This document shows positions 8,704 through 17,988 of a stretch of 64,000 nucleotides of DNA, one piece after another. Every line of letters starts with the position of its first letter. Positions within the stretch are counted from its first letter, which is position 1. The position numbers and the translations under genes were made by a program. The stretch is from Desulfonatronovibrio magnus (GTDB lineage Bacteria; Desulfobacterota; Desulfovibrionia; Desulfovibrionales; Desulfonatronovibrionaceae). The stretch covers positions 1 to 64,000 of the forward strand of contig NZ_JYNP01000029.1 in assembly GCF_000934755.1 (NCBI RefSeq). The letters run 5' to 3'. The notes below the pieces were generated by a model. The model had not been told where the DNA came from. It searched no databases and saw nothing but the letters and a program-made list of their open reading frames with translations.

Positions 8704-8874
8704 TAACAGTTTAGCCATTTGCATGTGGCACGGCTTCCTGCCCGGAGGCATACAGCCCGGAGGGGGACTGGCTCTCCCAGCCCTTGTTTTATTGAGTCTG
8801 TGTTTTACATCAACAAAAAACAAGGGCAGAGGTGCCTGTCCCATGCTTTCCTTAGAAAAAAACTAAACTATTAC
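8703..8874 (+). repeat. Short inverted-repeat-bounded element, family A copy 1 (with nested 30-bp insertion)
   Basis: 172 bases that reappear in the opposite orientation at 35541-35681. Ends are near-perfect inverted repeats (GTAACAGTTTAGCC at the left; the right end is diverged to CTAAACTATTAC). Compared with the other copy it contains an extra 30 bases at 8733-8762. It begins on the last base of the stop codon of the preceding broken gene. No coding capacity; MITE-like. Confidence 0.85.
8733..8762 (+). repeat. 30-bp micro-insertion inside family A copy 1
   Basis: Differs at one base from 27200-27229, which sits inside an unrelated repeat (family B). Both insertions fall in the same local motif, between GGCAC[AG] and GGGGACTG. 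Internally it contains two CCCGGAG-like blocks. Copies lacking it exist for both host repeats. Confidence 0.8.
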
Positions 8875-8923
8875 TCTGGATAAATTGCTAAACTTTCATC
8901 AATTTTGAGCCTTCAGTATGTTC

Positions 8924-9245
8924 GGGAGCATTACCCGTTTCTGAAAAGTCAACTGGGGACAGTCCCGAAGCCAGAGAAAATCTCCGAGTCAAGCTGTAAA
9001 AAATCGGGCTTATACCCCGAAACAGCTATGACATACAACTCGGATTTAAAGTATCTGCAGGGAGCATTACGCGTTTCTGACAACCAGATAGGGGACAGTC
9101 CCGAAGCCAGGGACAGTCCCCGTGCCAAGCCATGATAAACCGCTTTTAACCCCAAAAAAGCCTGTGACAAACACATCAATTTTTTCAGTTGTCAGAAACG
9201 CGTAATGCTCCCGATTTAAAGTTTTTTGAAACGGGTAATGCCCCC
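8924..9245. repeat. Nested palindromic elements upstream of the glycan genes
   Basis: Inner element 9060-9212 has perfect 25-bp terminal inverted repeats (9060-9084 and 9188-9212). It lies within an outer, related pair of inverted ends (GCATTACCCGTTTC at 8928-8941 and its complement at 9228-9241). Both contain GGGGACAGTCCC-type palindromes and a repeated segment GACAGTCCCGAAGCCAG (8958-8975 region and 9093-9110 region). The decamer GATTTAAAGT occurs just before and just after the inner element. No coding potential. This explains the 600 bases between the broken methyltransferase and the next gene. Confidence 0.8.
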
Positions 9246-9298
9246 CTTTTATAAACCTTAGCACCAGGCAGGCTGCCTGTTGTGGTGAATAGTTACAT

Positions 9299-10204
9299 AT
9301 GAAAAACACTGACTGCATTATCAACGTATGCCAGAAGCCCTTTCAGACTGCCCTCACCCTTTACAGTCTGTTGAAGCATTCTGGCAAGCACATTGACAAA
9401 ATTTACTTCATAGAAGAAAATGTTCAGCGTGCCGGGTACGTGCCTGTTGACCACAGTCTGGTCATGTCAGAGCTTGAAGACAGAATTGTTTATTTCCAGC
9501 CCAAGCATTTTTTTTACAGATCTACAATCAATACCAGCTATCTCAAGGACCAGCAATATAGACACTCCATCCGATACCAGTATGGCTGGGAAAAATCTGA
9601 CAAAAAATTCATTTTCCTGACTCATAACGACTGCTATTACAAAGGCGACGTAATAGGTCTGCTGCTTGAATCTATAGGGAATAATATTGCGGCGGGTGAA
9701 GTCGGCCAGTGCTGGAACTGCCCTGCTCGTCAATTAAGCAAGTGCCAACCTGAAAATTACCAGGATTATAGACCAAGTCTGGATGAACTGAAGCAAATCT
9801 ATGCTGCAAAAGGAATAAAAAAACGTCCCTATGATGTGCCCAGATTTGGTCATGAATTCCGTGAAAAGCCATGGCCGCTGCCTGAATGCAGGGTCAGTGA
9901 ATGGGCAGCACTTATTAACCTGAAGAAAGCCAGAAAAATAACCATCCCCTATGGCAGGGCCTTTCCTCTTGGGGCTTTCAGGTTGGCCGGAGCAAACATT
10001 CTGGATACTGGTGTAGCCTGGTTCAGAGACATTTCACATATGGGATTTAAGTGTGTCCATGTTAATCTGCGAGATCATTTCCAGCATTTTAAGGGACATA
10101 AAGCACTGGACAACGAAGATATATATACTCAGAAAGAAGAAAAGGCATTAAAGATTCTTGGCAAAGAATTCAATATTATCGTACATAACGGTCTAAATTC
10201 ATAA
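9299..10204 (+). CDS. Putative GT-A-fold glycosyltransferase-like protein
   Basis: 301 residues. The N-terminus (CIINVCQKPFQTALTLYSLL...IYFIEENV) and the central FIFLTHNDCYYKGDVIG look like a GT-A nucleotide-sugar-binding fold, with HND in the place of a DxD-like motif, but I cannot assign a CAZy family. Several conserved-looking cysteines (CWNCPARQLSKC, about 138-149) resemble a metal site. No signal peptide or membrane segment. It opens the glycan gene cluster and precedes a TagF-like gene by 25 bases in the same direction, so a shared role in building a surface or protein-linked glycan is likely. Confidence 0.5.
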   Translation: MKNTDCIINVCQKPFQTALTLYSLLKHSGKHIDKIYFIEENVQRAGYVPVDHSLVMSELEDRIVYFQPKHFFYRSTINTSYLKDQQYRHSIRYQYGWEKSDKKFIFLTHNDCYYKGDVIGLLLESIGNNIAAGEVGQCWNCPARQLSKCQPENYQDYRPSLDELKQIYAAKGIKKRPYDVPRFGHEFREKPWPLPECRVSEWAALINLKKARKITIPYGRAFPLGAFRLAGANILDTGVAWFRDISHMGFKCVHVNLRDHFQHFKGHKALDNEDIYTQKEEKALKILGKEFNIIVHNGLNS

Positions 10205-10229
10205 TTATATCTATAGCCCACCAAACAAT

Positions 10230-12035
10230 ATGAATATCCTCTTTGTAAGTCATGATTTCTTGCAGACTCCACAATCCTGCAACGCACAATTTATTGAAAA
10301 AATTGCAGAAAAAATAAATAAAAAATCTGGATTCAAAGTTGATATTCTCTGTTTGCCTCCAAGCTCAACGGCTGTCAATATTGCCGATAAAAAAAAATCG
10401 TCCGCACTGAACATCTTAACAATCAACAGCAAACCCAGATTATTCACTTTTGATGCTGTACGCTCAAAACATGTGTCACATGAAGTTGAAAAAATTTTCA
10501 TCAAAAACAGTTATGACATCCTCCATATTTTTACTGTAGGAGAATTAACCGTCGCCCCAGTAGAATCAGCCAAAGAGCATGGGTTAAAAATATTTTTTAC
10601 TCTTTGCGATTTCTGGTTTCTGTGTGAAGAAAATTATGACTTGGCTTCTGATGATTCAGAATGCACAGGTCCGGAAAGTAATGAAAAGTGCGTTCACTGC
10701 TTCTTAAATAAATACATACCTGATCACAAAAAAAATAAACTACTGTTTCCAGTCAGGGATCACAAAAAAAGTCGAACCGGCTATCTGAAAAAAATATTTA
10801 AAATAGCAGATAACATTGATTCCTTAACATCAGGAGTAAAAAAAACATATGAAAAATTTGGGGTAAAAAATCTCAACATTTCTTTAGACAACTTTGAGTA
10901 CGATATAGACAGAATTACTGATCATTATATTCACAAATACAATAATATCTCATCTGCAAAAAAACATAGAAAAACAAACCCGCAAAACAAAAAAAGGATT
11001 CTTTTTTATTGTTTTGATAAAATGCACATCCCGATTCTGAGTCCCATATATTCAAAAATGAAGAATAAATATCCGAACCATCAATTCGGGTTTGCAGCAA
11101 TGCCCAAATATAAACATTTTTCCGCAGGCTTTGAAGAAAGCGATCTGAGACTTTTAAAGACCTTTAAGGAATATGTTACTTTTCACCCCCAGAAATTTTT
11201 CCCCGACGTAACTATCCTTCCAGACTCTTATTACCCGCACGGATGCGGCAAAATGGTTCATGTAGGACACGGCGTGCTCAGCAAGGGCATATACTATACT
11301 GATTCAGCCAGGGCTAAACAGGAAGAAAACGCAGACATGGTGTGCGTACCCGGTGCATATCACCAGCAGATGCTTGAAAGCATAATCAGCAGCCCTGTAA
11401 TGGCTACAGGAATGCCTAAGCTGGACAATCTTTTTAATGGCAGAATCAACAAGAAAGCAGTATGCAGGCTTTACAATCTACCCGAAAGTTACACATATAT
11501 ATTATACGCGCCCACCTATAACCAGGAACTGACATCTCTTGATTATCTACTGGAAAACATGGACCAGGTTTTAATGACCGATCAGACGATGCTGCTTATA
11601 AAACTGCACTCCAGATGCAAGCCAGGACACAGATTAGCGGCTCAAAAACTGGTGCACAAAGATCCTCGAATAGTATTTATATCTGGACAAAATATTACAG
11701 AATTCCTGGCCTTAGCAGATGTAATGGTTTCTGATGTTTCTTCAGCAATGATGGAGTTTGCAGCCTTAGACAAGCCCTTGGTGCTCTTCAACAATCCGGC
11801 CTGGAAGGACTACGAACACTTTAACCCCAAAGATATTGATTTTGCCTGGAGGGACATAGGATTACAGATAACCCGTTCTGACCAGTTAAAAGATGCTGTT
11901 CAGGAATGCTTGCAATACCCTGAAAAACTTTCTGGAATCAGGACCAGGTATACTGACCAGCTTTTTGCCAACAAATACAATGGAGATGCCTCGGACAACA
12001 TTGCCAGACTTGTGAGCGGACTTGCTGAATCATAG
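10230..12035 (+). CDS. GT4-like N-terminus fused to a CDP-glycerol glycerophosphotransferase-like domain
   Basis: 601 residues. Residues 1 to about 235 resemble the N-terminal half of a GT4/GT-B enzyme (MNILFVSHDFLQTPQSCNAQ). Residues about 255-600 match the TagF/TagB-type CDP-glycerol:glycerophosphotransferase core: HVGHGVLSKGIYYTDSARAK, VCVPGAYHQQMLE, ILYAPTYNQE, LLIKLHS, and the donor-binding block LADVMVSDVSSAMMEFAALDKP. TagF-type enzymes transfer glycerol-phosphate (or another CDP-linked polyol or sugar phosphate) to build teichoic-acid-like chains. The HGxxxK histidine and the VSDVSS loop are present. No signal peptide; cytoplasmic and probably membrane-associated. The donor is inferred, not proven. 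Confidence 0.75.
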   Translation: MNILFVSHDFLQTPQSCNAQFIEKIAEKINKKSGFKVDILCLPPSSTAVNIADKKKSSALNILTINSKPRLFTFDAVRSKHVSHEVEKIFIKNSYDILHIFTVGELTVAPVESAKEHGLKIFFTLCDFWFLCEENYDLASDDSECTGPESNEKCVHCFLNKYIPDHKKNKLLFPVRDHKKSRTGYLKKIFKIADNIDSLTSGVKKTYEKFGVKNLNISLDNFEYDIDRITDHYIHKYNNISSAKKHRKTNPQNKKRILFYCFDKMHIPILSPIYSKMKNKYPNHQFGFAAMPKYKHFSAGFEESDLRLLKTFKEYVTFHPQKFFPDVTILPDSYYPHGCGKMVHVGHGVLSKGIYYTDSARAKQEENADMVCVPGAYHQQMLESIISSPVMATGMPKLDNLFNGRINKKAVCRLYNLPESYTYILYAPTYNQELTSLDYLLENMDQVLMTDQTMLLIKLHSRCKPGHRLAAQKLVHKDPRIVFISGQNITEFLALADVMVSDVSSAMMEFAALDKPLVLFNNPAWKDYEHFNPKDIDFAWRDIGLQITRSDQLKDAVQECLQYPEKLSGIRTRYTDQLFANKYNGDASDNIARLVSGLAES

Positions 12036-12487
12036 GGGGTGACAAAAAATTGTAATGTGAACAGGTTCCGGGAGGTTAGCCTCGTTGGAATAAATAACAT
12101 CTAAGACCATCCTTACGAAATACAGCAGGCGTCCACTTCTACAAAGAATAAGGATTCGACTGCAAAAACCTGTTTTTGCAGTCGCAGGTGTCAGGAGACA
12201 GTGGTCAGGAGTCAGTAAAAACAAAGAGTTATGAAGATACTTTTTGCCGAGTCGCCTCATTTTTTGACTTTTTGCAGGGAAATCAATAAGGCTTCTATGC
12301 AATTCTTAAAATTTAGCCTGCCTGTTGCAAACAGCCAACCGAAACCACGCAACAATTATTTTTACCACGTAAGGCATGATTGATCCCTCAAAAAATTACC
12401 TGAAGCCTGATCATAGTTTTAACCAACCCACCATGGCACTCTTATTGCTTATATTTAGGTAAAAAATCAAAAAGCAGGAGCAGACCC
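12036..12487. other. Intergenic region with one strong inverted repeat
   Basis: No gene is supported in 450 bases. A 13-bp perfect inverted repeat with a 2-base loop (CGACTGCAAAAAC at 12157-12169, complement at 12172-12184) could be a transcription barrier between the TagF-like gene and the cytidylyltransferase gene, but no T-run follows it. Confidence 0.45.
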
Positions 12488-13273
12488 ATGAAAGCAGTAA
12501 TCCTTGCCGCAGGTGTAGGCAGTCGATTAGGTCGACCATTCCCCAAATGCCTGACTCAAATGCCTGGTGGAGAGCCCATCCTGGGCAGACAGATCAGAAT
12601 TTTCAGGGAAGCGGGTATTTCAGAAATAATTGTGGTAGTAGGTTTCAAAAAAACCCTTATCATGGAGCAATACCCGGAAGCTCTCTACAAATATAACCCA
12701 TTTTATTACATTACAAACACATCAAAGAGCCTTTTATGCGCCCTTGAAAATGTTTACGAAGACGTTGTCTGGGTTAATGGAGATGTGGTCTTTGATCCCC
12801 AGGTTGTTAGAGATGTTGTTGGCTCTCCATATAATACTGTGGCTGTAGACCGCAAAAAATGCGGTCAGGAGGAAGTAAAATATACTGAAAACGAACAGGG
12901 TTTCATTGACAGCATATCCAAAGAAGTCAAAAATCCCTTAGGCGAGGCAGTCGGGGTGAACAAGATTCAAAAAAATGACATACAGAAATTCATACGGGCT
13001 TTGAAACATTGTCATGATGATGACTATTTTGAAAAGGGTATGGAGCTGGCCATGTCTGAAGGCATCAGGTTTAAGGCTCTGGATATTTCTAATTACAGAT
13101 GCATTGAAGTTGACTTTGAAGATGATCTCATACAGGCCAAAAACATGTTTAATCAATCTGAGAAAGGAACTGAACCAATATTAACCTTGCGTAAAAAAAA
13201 CATTAAAATTTCTCAAAACGGCCTTCCACTGGAACTGATAGAAGCCAAAAACATAAAAAGAGCCTGCTCCTGA
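12488..13273 (+). CDS. LicC-like nucleotidyltransferase (probable CTP:phospho-sugar/polyol/choline cytidylyltransferase)
   Basis: 261 residues; ATG with CAGGAGCAG upstream. The N-terminus has the nucleotidyltransferase signature AVILAAGVGSRLGRPFPKCL (residues 3-22), and VWVNGDVVFDP near 95-105 supplies the metal-binding Asp. The size and the SLLCALENVY and IEVDFEDDL motifs match the small NTP_transferase group that includes phosphocholine cytidylyltransferase LicC and related CDP-activating enzymes rather than the longer glucose-1-phosphate enzymes. It sits 7 bases upstream of a TagF-like gene, so it may make the CDP-activated donor used by the three neighbouring phosphotransferase-like proteins. 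The exact substrate cannot be told from sequence. Confidence 0.7.
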   Translation: MKAVILAAGVGSRLGRPFPKCLTQMPGGEPILGRQIRIFREAGISEIIVVVGFKKTLIMEQYPEALYKYNPFYYITNTSKSLLCALENVYEDVVWVNGDVVFDPQVVRDVVGSPYNTVAVDRKKCGQEEVKYTENEQGFIDSISKEVKNPLGEAVGVNKIQKNDIQKFIRALKHCHDDDYFEKGMELAMSEGIRFKALDISNYRCIEVDFEDDLIQAKNMFNQSEKGTEPILTLRKKNIKISQNGLPLELIEAKNIKRACS

Positions 13274-13280
13274 AATCTTG

Positions 13281-16127
13281 ATGAATATGAATCAGACAAA
13301 AATCCTTTTTTTTGTAGAAAGAAACCTGCACCTGCCATATCTTGAGCCTGTACATGATTATTTTCAGACAAACTATCCGGAAATCAATCTTGCATTCAGT
13401 GCTCCACCTTACAGGTCCTCAACCACGGATCTGCCCGGCTGTGGTTTAGATGAATCAACCATCCAAAGGCTGGCTGGCAAATCCAAATTTATAAAAGATC
13501 CTGCTGGATTTGGTCCTGATGCAACCTTGGTCTCGGACATCAATGCTGCCATATATTTACGGGGTTGCGGTCGGATTATAAATGTGGGCCATGGAATGAT
13601 CAGCAAAGGGTGTTTCTATACTCATCGTCCAATTATAAGACGTGAAAATCTGGCAGATCTGATTTGCGTTCCCGGTCCAATTCATAAAAAAAAATTAAGA
13701 AAAAATGTATTCATCCCCATTGAAACCACAGGATTTATAAAATCTGACAAACTTTTCGGGCTAAACGCCCTGAATAGATCCCAGTTCTGTCAGGAATATA
13801 ACATTGACCCCAAAAAAAACATCATCCTGTTTGCACCTACCTATAACCCGGAACTGTCTGCTATTCCTGTAGTCCAGGAAAAGATCTTTGAACTAACAGG
13901 AAATGATAACCATTTGATTATCAAGCTGCACGGCATGACAGATGTAAATTGGGCCAATTATTATAAAACTGAGACCAAAAACAATCCGTTTTGTACTTTT
14001 ATTGAAGACCAGGATTTGACACCTTGCCTCACAGCCTCTGACCTCCTCATAAGTGACGTTTCTTCTGCCTTTGTTGAATTTATGCTTTTAGACAAGCCTA
14101 TTGTACTGGTAGAAAATCCCCTTAGAAAAAATTTTATCCATTATGATCCAGAAGATATCGAATACGACGCAAGAAAAGCCTGCGTTGTAGTTAAGGACTT
14201 TCAATCCCTGAAAAATTCGATCCACAAAGAATTGAAAAATCCTGACAGACTTTCAGAGTTGAGAAGAAAATGCAGCCGTGAACTTTGTTATGGGCAAGAT
14301 GGATATTCTGTAAAAAGAACTACTCAGGCTGTTATTGACAACCTGAAAACAGCTTATCCGGTAAAATTTTCAGTTGTTGTTATCTGGGATCATATGCCAG
14401 AGAAAAAAGAACTTTTACTGTTCTGGGAAAACTTCAGCGCCTCGACTAAAGGATTTGACTTAGAAGTAATCATGGCCGGACCAAAGCCTGAACTTCCATC
14501 ACTTACAAGACTATCTTCCAGGTGGATTGAATGCAAGCATCCTGACGCTGAAGTGTTTAACATTGCCGTTAATAAAGCAGAACATGAGCATATAGCTCTG
14601 ATCAAGCCTAACACAGCCTTGCCACCTGGATGGCTTAAATTCTTATACAACCATTTTAAATGGAACGACAATGTCTTTATTGTACAGGCAATGCATCCAG
14701 AAAATGGATACAAGGCTGTAATGGATAAGTTTTTTGATGAAAAAAAGCACCTTCCTTATTCAGAAAAATCATTCATGCTTAATCGGTTTCTCATAGGTTC
14801 CAGTATATTAAACAAAAAAATTGACTCTCCATGCATGATGTTCAGTAAAAAAAACTATACCACAATGAATCTTGTGGCAACTAAAAACATATCTATTGAT
14901 TCATATTTACAAAAATTGTCTGAAGTACAAAGTAAATCCGGAATCAATCCTTTAATGGCCCTTGATGTGTTTGCTTATCCTTATCAAACAATAAAAGACT
15001 CCCCAAGGTATCTCCGGAGAAATTCAATTTACGCTAAACCAAAAATGTCAACAAGCTTGATTATACCTGTACATAACAACCTTAAGCTCACCAGACAATG
15101 TGTTGATTCCATTCTTAAACATACAGACCTGAAACATTCTGAAATTATTATTATTGACAATGGATCCACTGATGGATCATCTTCTTACCTGACAAGCCTT
15201 CATACTCAAGGGCAAATTAAGCTGATCAAAAATCTGACAAACAAGGGTTTTGCCAAAGCTTGTAACCAGGGTGCAAAAGCAGCCCAAAATGAACTATTGT
15301 TATTTTTAAATAATGATACCATTGTTACTGAAGACTGGTTGCATAACCTTAATACATGCCTGAAGCGACACCCAAAATGTGCTGCTGTCAGCCCAAAGCT
15401 ATTATACCCGGATAACACTGTCCAACATGCAGGAGTTGTCTTTACCCGCAAAAAAACAATATGGCATATATATAAAGGCTTACACTCAAATCATCCCGCA
15501 GTTAATAAAGAAAGGTCATTTCAGGCCATAACCGCAGCATGCATGTTGACTTACCAACACCTTTTTTTTGAGGTTGGCATGTTTGATGAACGCTTTATAA
15601 ACGGTTTTGAAGACATTGACCTTTGCCTGAAGTATGCTCAGGCAGGATATAGTTGTTTTTATTGCCCAAAATCTGTTGTTTATCATTTAGAAAGCAAAAC
15701 TCCTGGCAGGTTCGAAAGAACAAAGGATAACGAGAATTTATTGTTCAGACTATGGTCAAATAAAGTCTCGTGCGATGAACATTTATACTATAATGAAGAT
15801 CTGATCAACACTGATTATCATACTTGCAAATCAGGTGAAAAAAGCTTTATAATGTATGACCACAACGATAATCATTACTGGAATACCGCCAAAAAACTAT
15901 GCACAAATACTGAATACAATGAAGCTGAAATGATGTTTCACAAAGCATTACAGTTCAATCCATTTGATGTCAGAAATTTTCAAATTATGGATGACCTGGC
16001 TGAATTATACATCAAGATGAATAAGATTATGCTGGCAGAAAAATGTCTTTCTGACCTTGTCAAAGTTGCCCCTTCAGTGGAAAGAGAACAAAAACTGTCT
16101 GTTATTCGAAAAAATAAAGAACGGTGA
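13281..16127 (+). CDS. CDP-glycerol glycerophosphotransferase-like domain fused to GT2 and a C-terminal TPR-like tail
   Basis: 948 residues from ATG 13281. Residues 1 to about 355 are a TagF-like module (ERNLHLPYLEPVHDYF; INVGHGMISKGCFYTH; ICVPGPIHKKKL; ILFAPTYNPELS; LIIKLHGMTD; ASDLLISDVSSAFVEFMLLD). Residues about 360-590 form a degenerate GT2-like region. Residues about 590-835 are a canonical GT2 of the rhamnosyltransferase kind (SLIIPVHNNLKLTRQCVDSI; IIIDNGSTDG; ELLLFLNNDT; an acceptor loop ending in GFEDIDLCLK). The last 100 residues look like TPR helices. The polypeptide could couple phosphodiester transfer and sugar addition in one chain. It overlaps or abuts the next gene, indicating one transcript. 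Confidence 0.75.
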   Translation: MNMNQTKILFFVERNLHLPYLEPVHDYFQTNYPEINLAFSAPPYRSSTTDLPGCGLDESTIQRLAGKSKFIKDPAGFGPDATLVSDINAAIYLRGCGRIINVGHGMISKGCFYTHRPIIRRENLADLICVPGPIHKKKLRKNVFIPIETTGFIKSDKLFGLNALNRSQFCQEYNIDPKKNIILFAPTYNPELSAIPVVQEKIFELTGNDNHLIIKLHGMTDVNWANYYKTETKNNPFCTFIEDQDLTPCLTASDLLISDVSSAFVEFMLLDKPIVLVENPLRKNFIHYDPEDIEYDARKACVVVKDFQSLKNSIHKELKNPDRLSELRRKCSRELCYGQDGYSVKRTTQAVIDNLKTAYPVKFSVVVIWDHMPEKKELLLFWENFSASTKGFDLEVIMAGPKPELPSLTRLSSRWIECKHPDAEVFNIAVNKAEHEHIALIKPNTALPPGWLKFLYNHFKWNDNVFIVQAMHPENGYKAVMDKFFDEKKHLPYSEKSFMLNRFLIGSSILNKKIDSPCMMFSKKNYTTMNLVATKNISIDSYLQKLSEVQSKSGINPLMALDVFAYPYQTIKDSPRYLRRNSIYAKPKMSTSLIIPVHNNLKLTRQCVDSILKHTDLKHSEIIIIDNGSTDGSSSYLTSLHTQGQIKLIKNLTNKGFAKACNQGAKAAQNELLLFLNNDTIVTEDWLHNLNTCLKRHPKCAAVSPKLLYPDNTVQHAGVVFTRKKTIWHIYKGLHSNHPAVNKERSFQAITAACMLTYQHLFFEVGMFDERFINGFEDIDLCLKYAQAGYSCFYCPKSVVYHLESKTPGRFERTKDNENLLFRLWSNKVSCDEHLYYNEDLINTDYHTCKSGEKSFIMYDHNDNHYWNTAKKLCTNTEYNEAEMMFHKALQFNPFDVRNFQIMDDLAELYIKMNKIMLAEKCLSDLVKVAPSVEREQKLSVIRKNKER

Positions 16128-16131
16128 AATT

Positions 16132-17988
16132 GTGAGTTATATTCCAGACCTGAAGCAAGAGTACGATATATTGTTTTATGCAGAAAGAAGCCTCCACCTC
16201 CCTTACCTGGAGCCCATTCACGACTTCCTGCAAACAACTTACCCTCATCTTAAGTTGATATTCTCCTCTCCACCTTATGCTCCTACTAGTGAAGATCAAT
16301 CAGGAGTTGGATTATGCAAAAGCGATGTTCAAAAGCTTAATCACAAGGGTATGTTTTGCCACGAAACTTCACAAATACAGGCAAAAATTGCAGTCGTTGC
16401 TGATGTTTGCCACTTGAGAATACCCCACATCAATCGAGTAGTAAACGTAGGACATGGATTAATATGTAAAGGGCTGTACTATTGCAGAAGCAATGTCACA
16501 AAACGTGAAAACCTTTCAGAGCTGCTATGTGTACCCGGACCGTGGCACAAGAGAAGGCTTGAAGATAATGTATTCATTCCCATTGAAGTAACCGGGTACA
16601 TTAAATCCGACATGCTCTTTGGTCCAGATGCTGTAGATAAGAGCAAATTCTGTATGGACATGAACATAGACCCGGAAAAAAAAATTATTCTCTTTGCGCC
16701 AACTTTTAATGAAGAGCTTTCAGCCATTCCTGTGATCAAGGATAAAATATCTGAACTGACTGGACCGGACCGCATTGTGATGGTTAAGCTTCACCATATG
16801 ACAGACCCGCATTGGGTTCAGATGTACCAGAATATGGCCAGGGAGCACCCTGATATAATTTATTTAGATGGCACTGATTACAGCGGAATGATGCATGCAG
16901 CAGATGTTATGGTCAGTGATGTTTCATCCATGTTCATTGAATTCATGTTCTTAAACAAACCAGTGGTTCTGTATAAAAATCCAAAGCTCGAAGAATATCC
17001 AGCTTTTAACCCCAATAATATTGAATACAGAATTAGAGATGCAGTTCAAGAGGCAGATACATTCAGTCAACTGCAGCACGAAGTGCAAAAAGCTCTGGAT
17101 AATCCTAATATGCTCAGCAATAAACGCAAGATGTATATTGAAGAACTTGATTATGGGCAGGATGGGCAGAGCGCAAAGAGAGCAGGAGAAGCAATCTATT
17201 CAAGGATTGATCAAAAAAAATATATCCCAAGACAACAACAAAGCTATTCAATCTTTCTTCTACTTGATGAAAGTCATGATAGTAGCATTGTGCAAGCTAC
17301 TCTTGAGGAAATCTCAAATAAATCAAGTCAACATTCCATTGAAATTTTTCCAGTTAGTGAAAATGACTTAGATATTTTTTCCTTGGAAAATTCAAAATAC
17401 TCCATTATGGCTAATGGTTGTAAGACAGTAAAATTTAAGCAATCTCTTGCCATGGCAAGAGGAAGCATGGCTGTCTTTCTTTATCCAGGCTGGCACTTTC
17501 CCGACAACTGGCTCAAGTGGCTGAACAATCATTTTTTATGGAACCAGGGCACAGGACTGGTTAAGGCTGTCCAGGATATAAACCTAATCCGCTCTACATT
17601 TGAAAACACTATTTCTGACACAAAGCTCCCTGTCCTCTGCAAGTCAATGTCCGTTGCCATTCTAAATCTGTGCATTGGCAAGGCAGAAGTCAATGACGGA
17701 CTCCCCTCATCCTGCGCTATGATTCCACTGCCTGTCCTGAGGGCAAGCGTTGAGGCTGTTCCAGAAATTTACAATGGGGAAATACTTAAGAACTTAGATA
17801 TATTTGTTACTAATATGGGGCTCACAAGCCTCACTGCCTTAGACACTTTAATTTACCCAATAGACCAGCTATTTTTTATATGGGATAAACAAGCATTGAT
17901 GGAAGCTGTTACTATACTTAAAAATGAAGGATTGATGGAAGAGGCTGTAAAGTTGATGAAAGAAAATATTCTACGTTTCAGTGAATAA
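16132..17988 (+). CDS. CDP-glycerol glycerophosphotransferase-like protein with degenerate GT2-like C-terminus
   Basis: 618 residues from GTG 16132, four bases after the previous stop; an earlier in-frame start at 16057 would lie inside the upstream gene and adds non-conserved residues. The first 360 residues are a paralogue of the module in the preceding protein (ERSLHLPYLEPIHDFLQ; VNVGHGLICKGLYYCR; LCVPGPWHKRRLEDNVFIPI; ILFAPTFNEELSAIPVIKD; VMVSDVSSMFIEF). The remaining 250 residues resemble the degenerate middle region of that protein (PDNWLKWLNNHFLWN). The second gene therefore lacks the canonical GT2 and TPR parts. Close duplication with domain loss is the simplest explanation. Convergent overlap of 11 bases with the next gene. 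Confidence 0.75.
   Translation: MSYIPDLKQEYDILFYAERSLHLPYLEPIHDFLQTTYPHLKLIFSSPPYAPTSEDQSGVGLCKSDVQKLNHKGMFCHETSQIQAKIAVVADVCHLRIPHINRVVNVGHGLICKGLYYCRSNVTKRENLSELLCVPGPWHKRRLEDNVFIPIEVTGYIKSDMLFGPDAVDKSKFCMDMNIDPEKKIILFAPTFNEELSAIPVIKDKISELTGPDRIVMVKLHHMTDPHWVQMYQNMAREHPDIIYLDGTDYSGMMHAADVMVSDVSSMFIEFMFLNKPVVLYKNPKLEEYPAFNPNNIEYRIRDAVQEADTFSQLQHEVQKALDNPNMLSNKRKMYIEELDYGQDGQSAKRAGEAIYSRIDQKKYIPRQQQSYSIFLLLDESHDSSIVQATLEEISNKSSQHSIEIFPVSENDLDIFSLENSKYSIMANGCKTVKFKQSLAMARGSMAVFLYPGWHFPDNWLKWLNNHFLWNQGTGLVKAVQDINLIRSTFENTISDTKLPVLCKSMSVAILNLCIGKAEVNDGLPSSCAMIPLPVLRASVEAVPEIYNGEILKNLDIFVTNMGLTSLTALDTLIYPIDQLFFIWDKQALMEAVTILKNEGLMEEAVKLMKENILRFSE

Noticed and set aside
8924-9245. Possible CRISPR array
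   Set aside because: Repeats are inverted and nested, not evenly spaced direct repeats with unique spacers; no cas genes.
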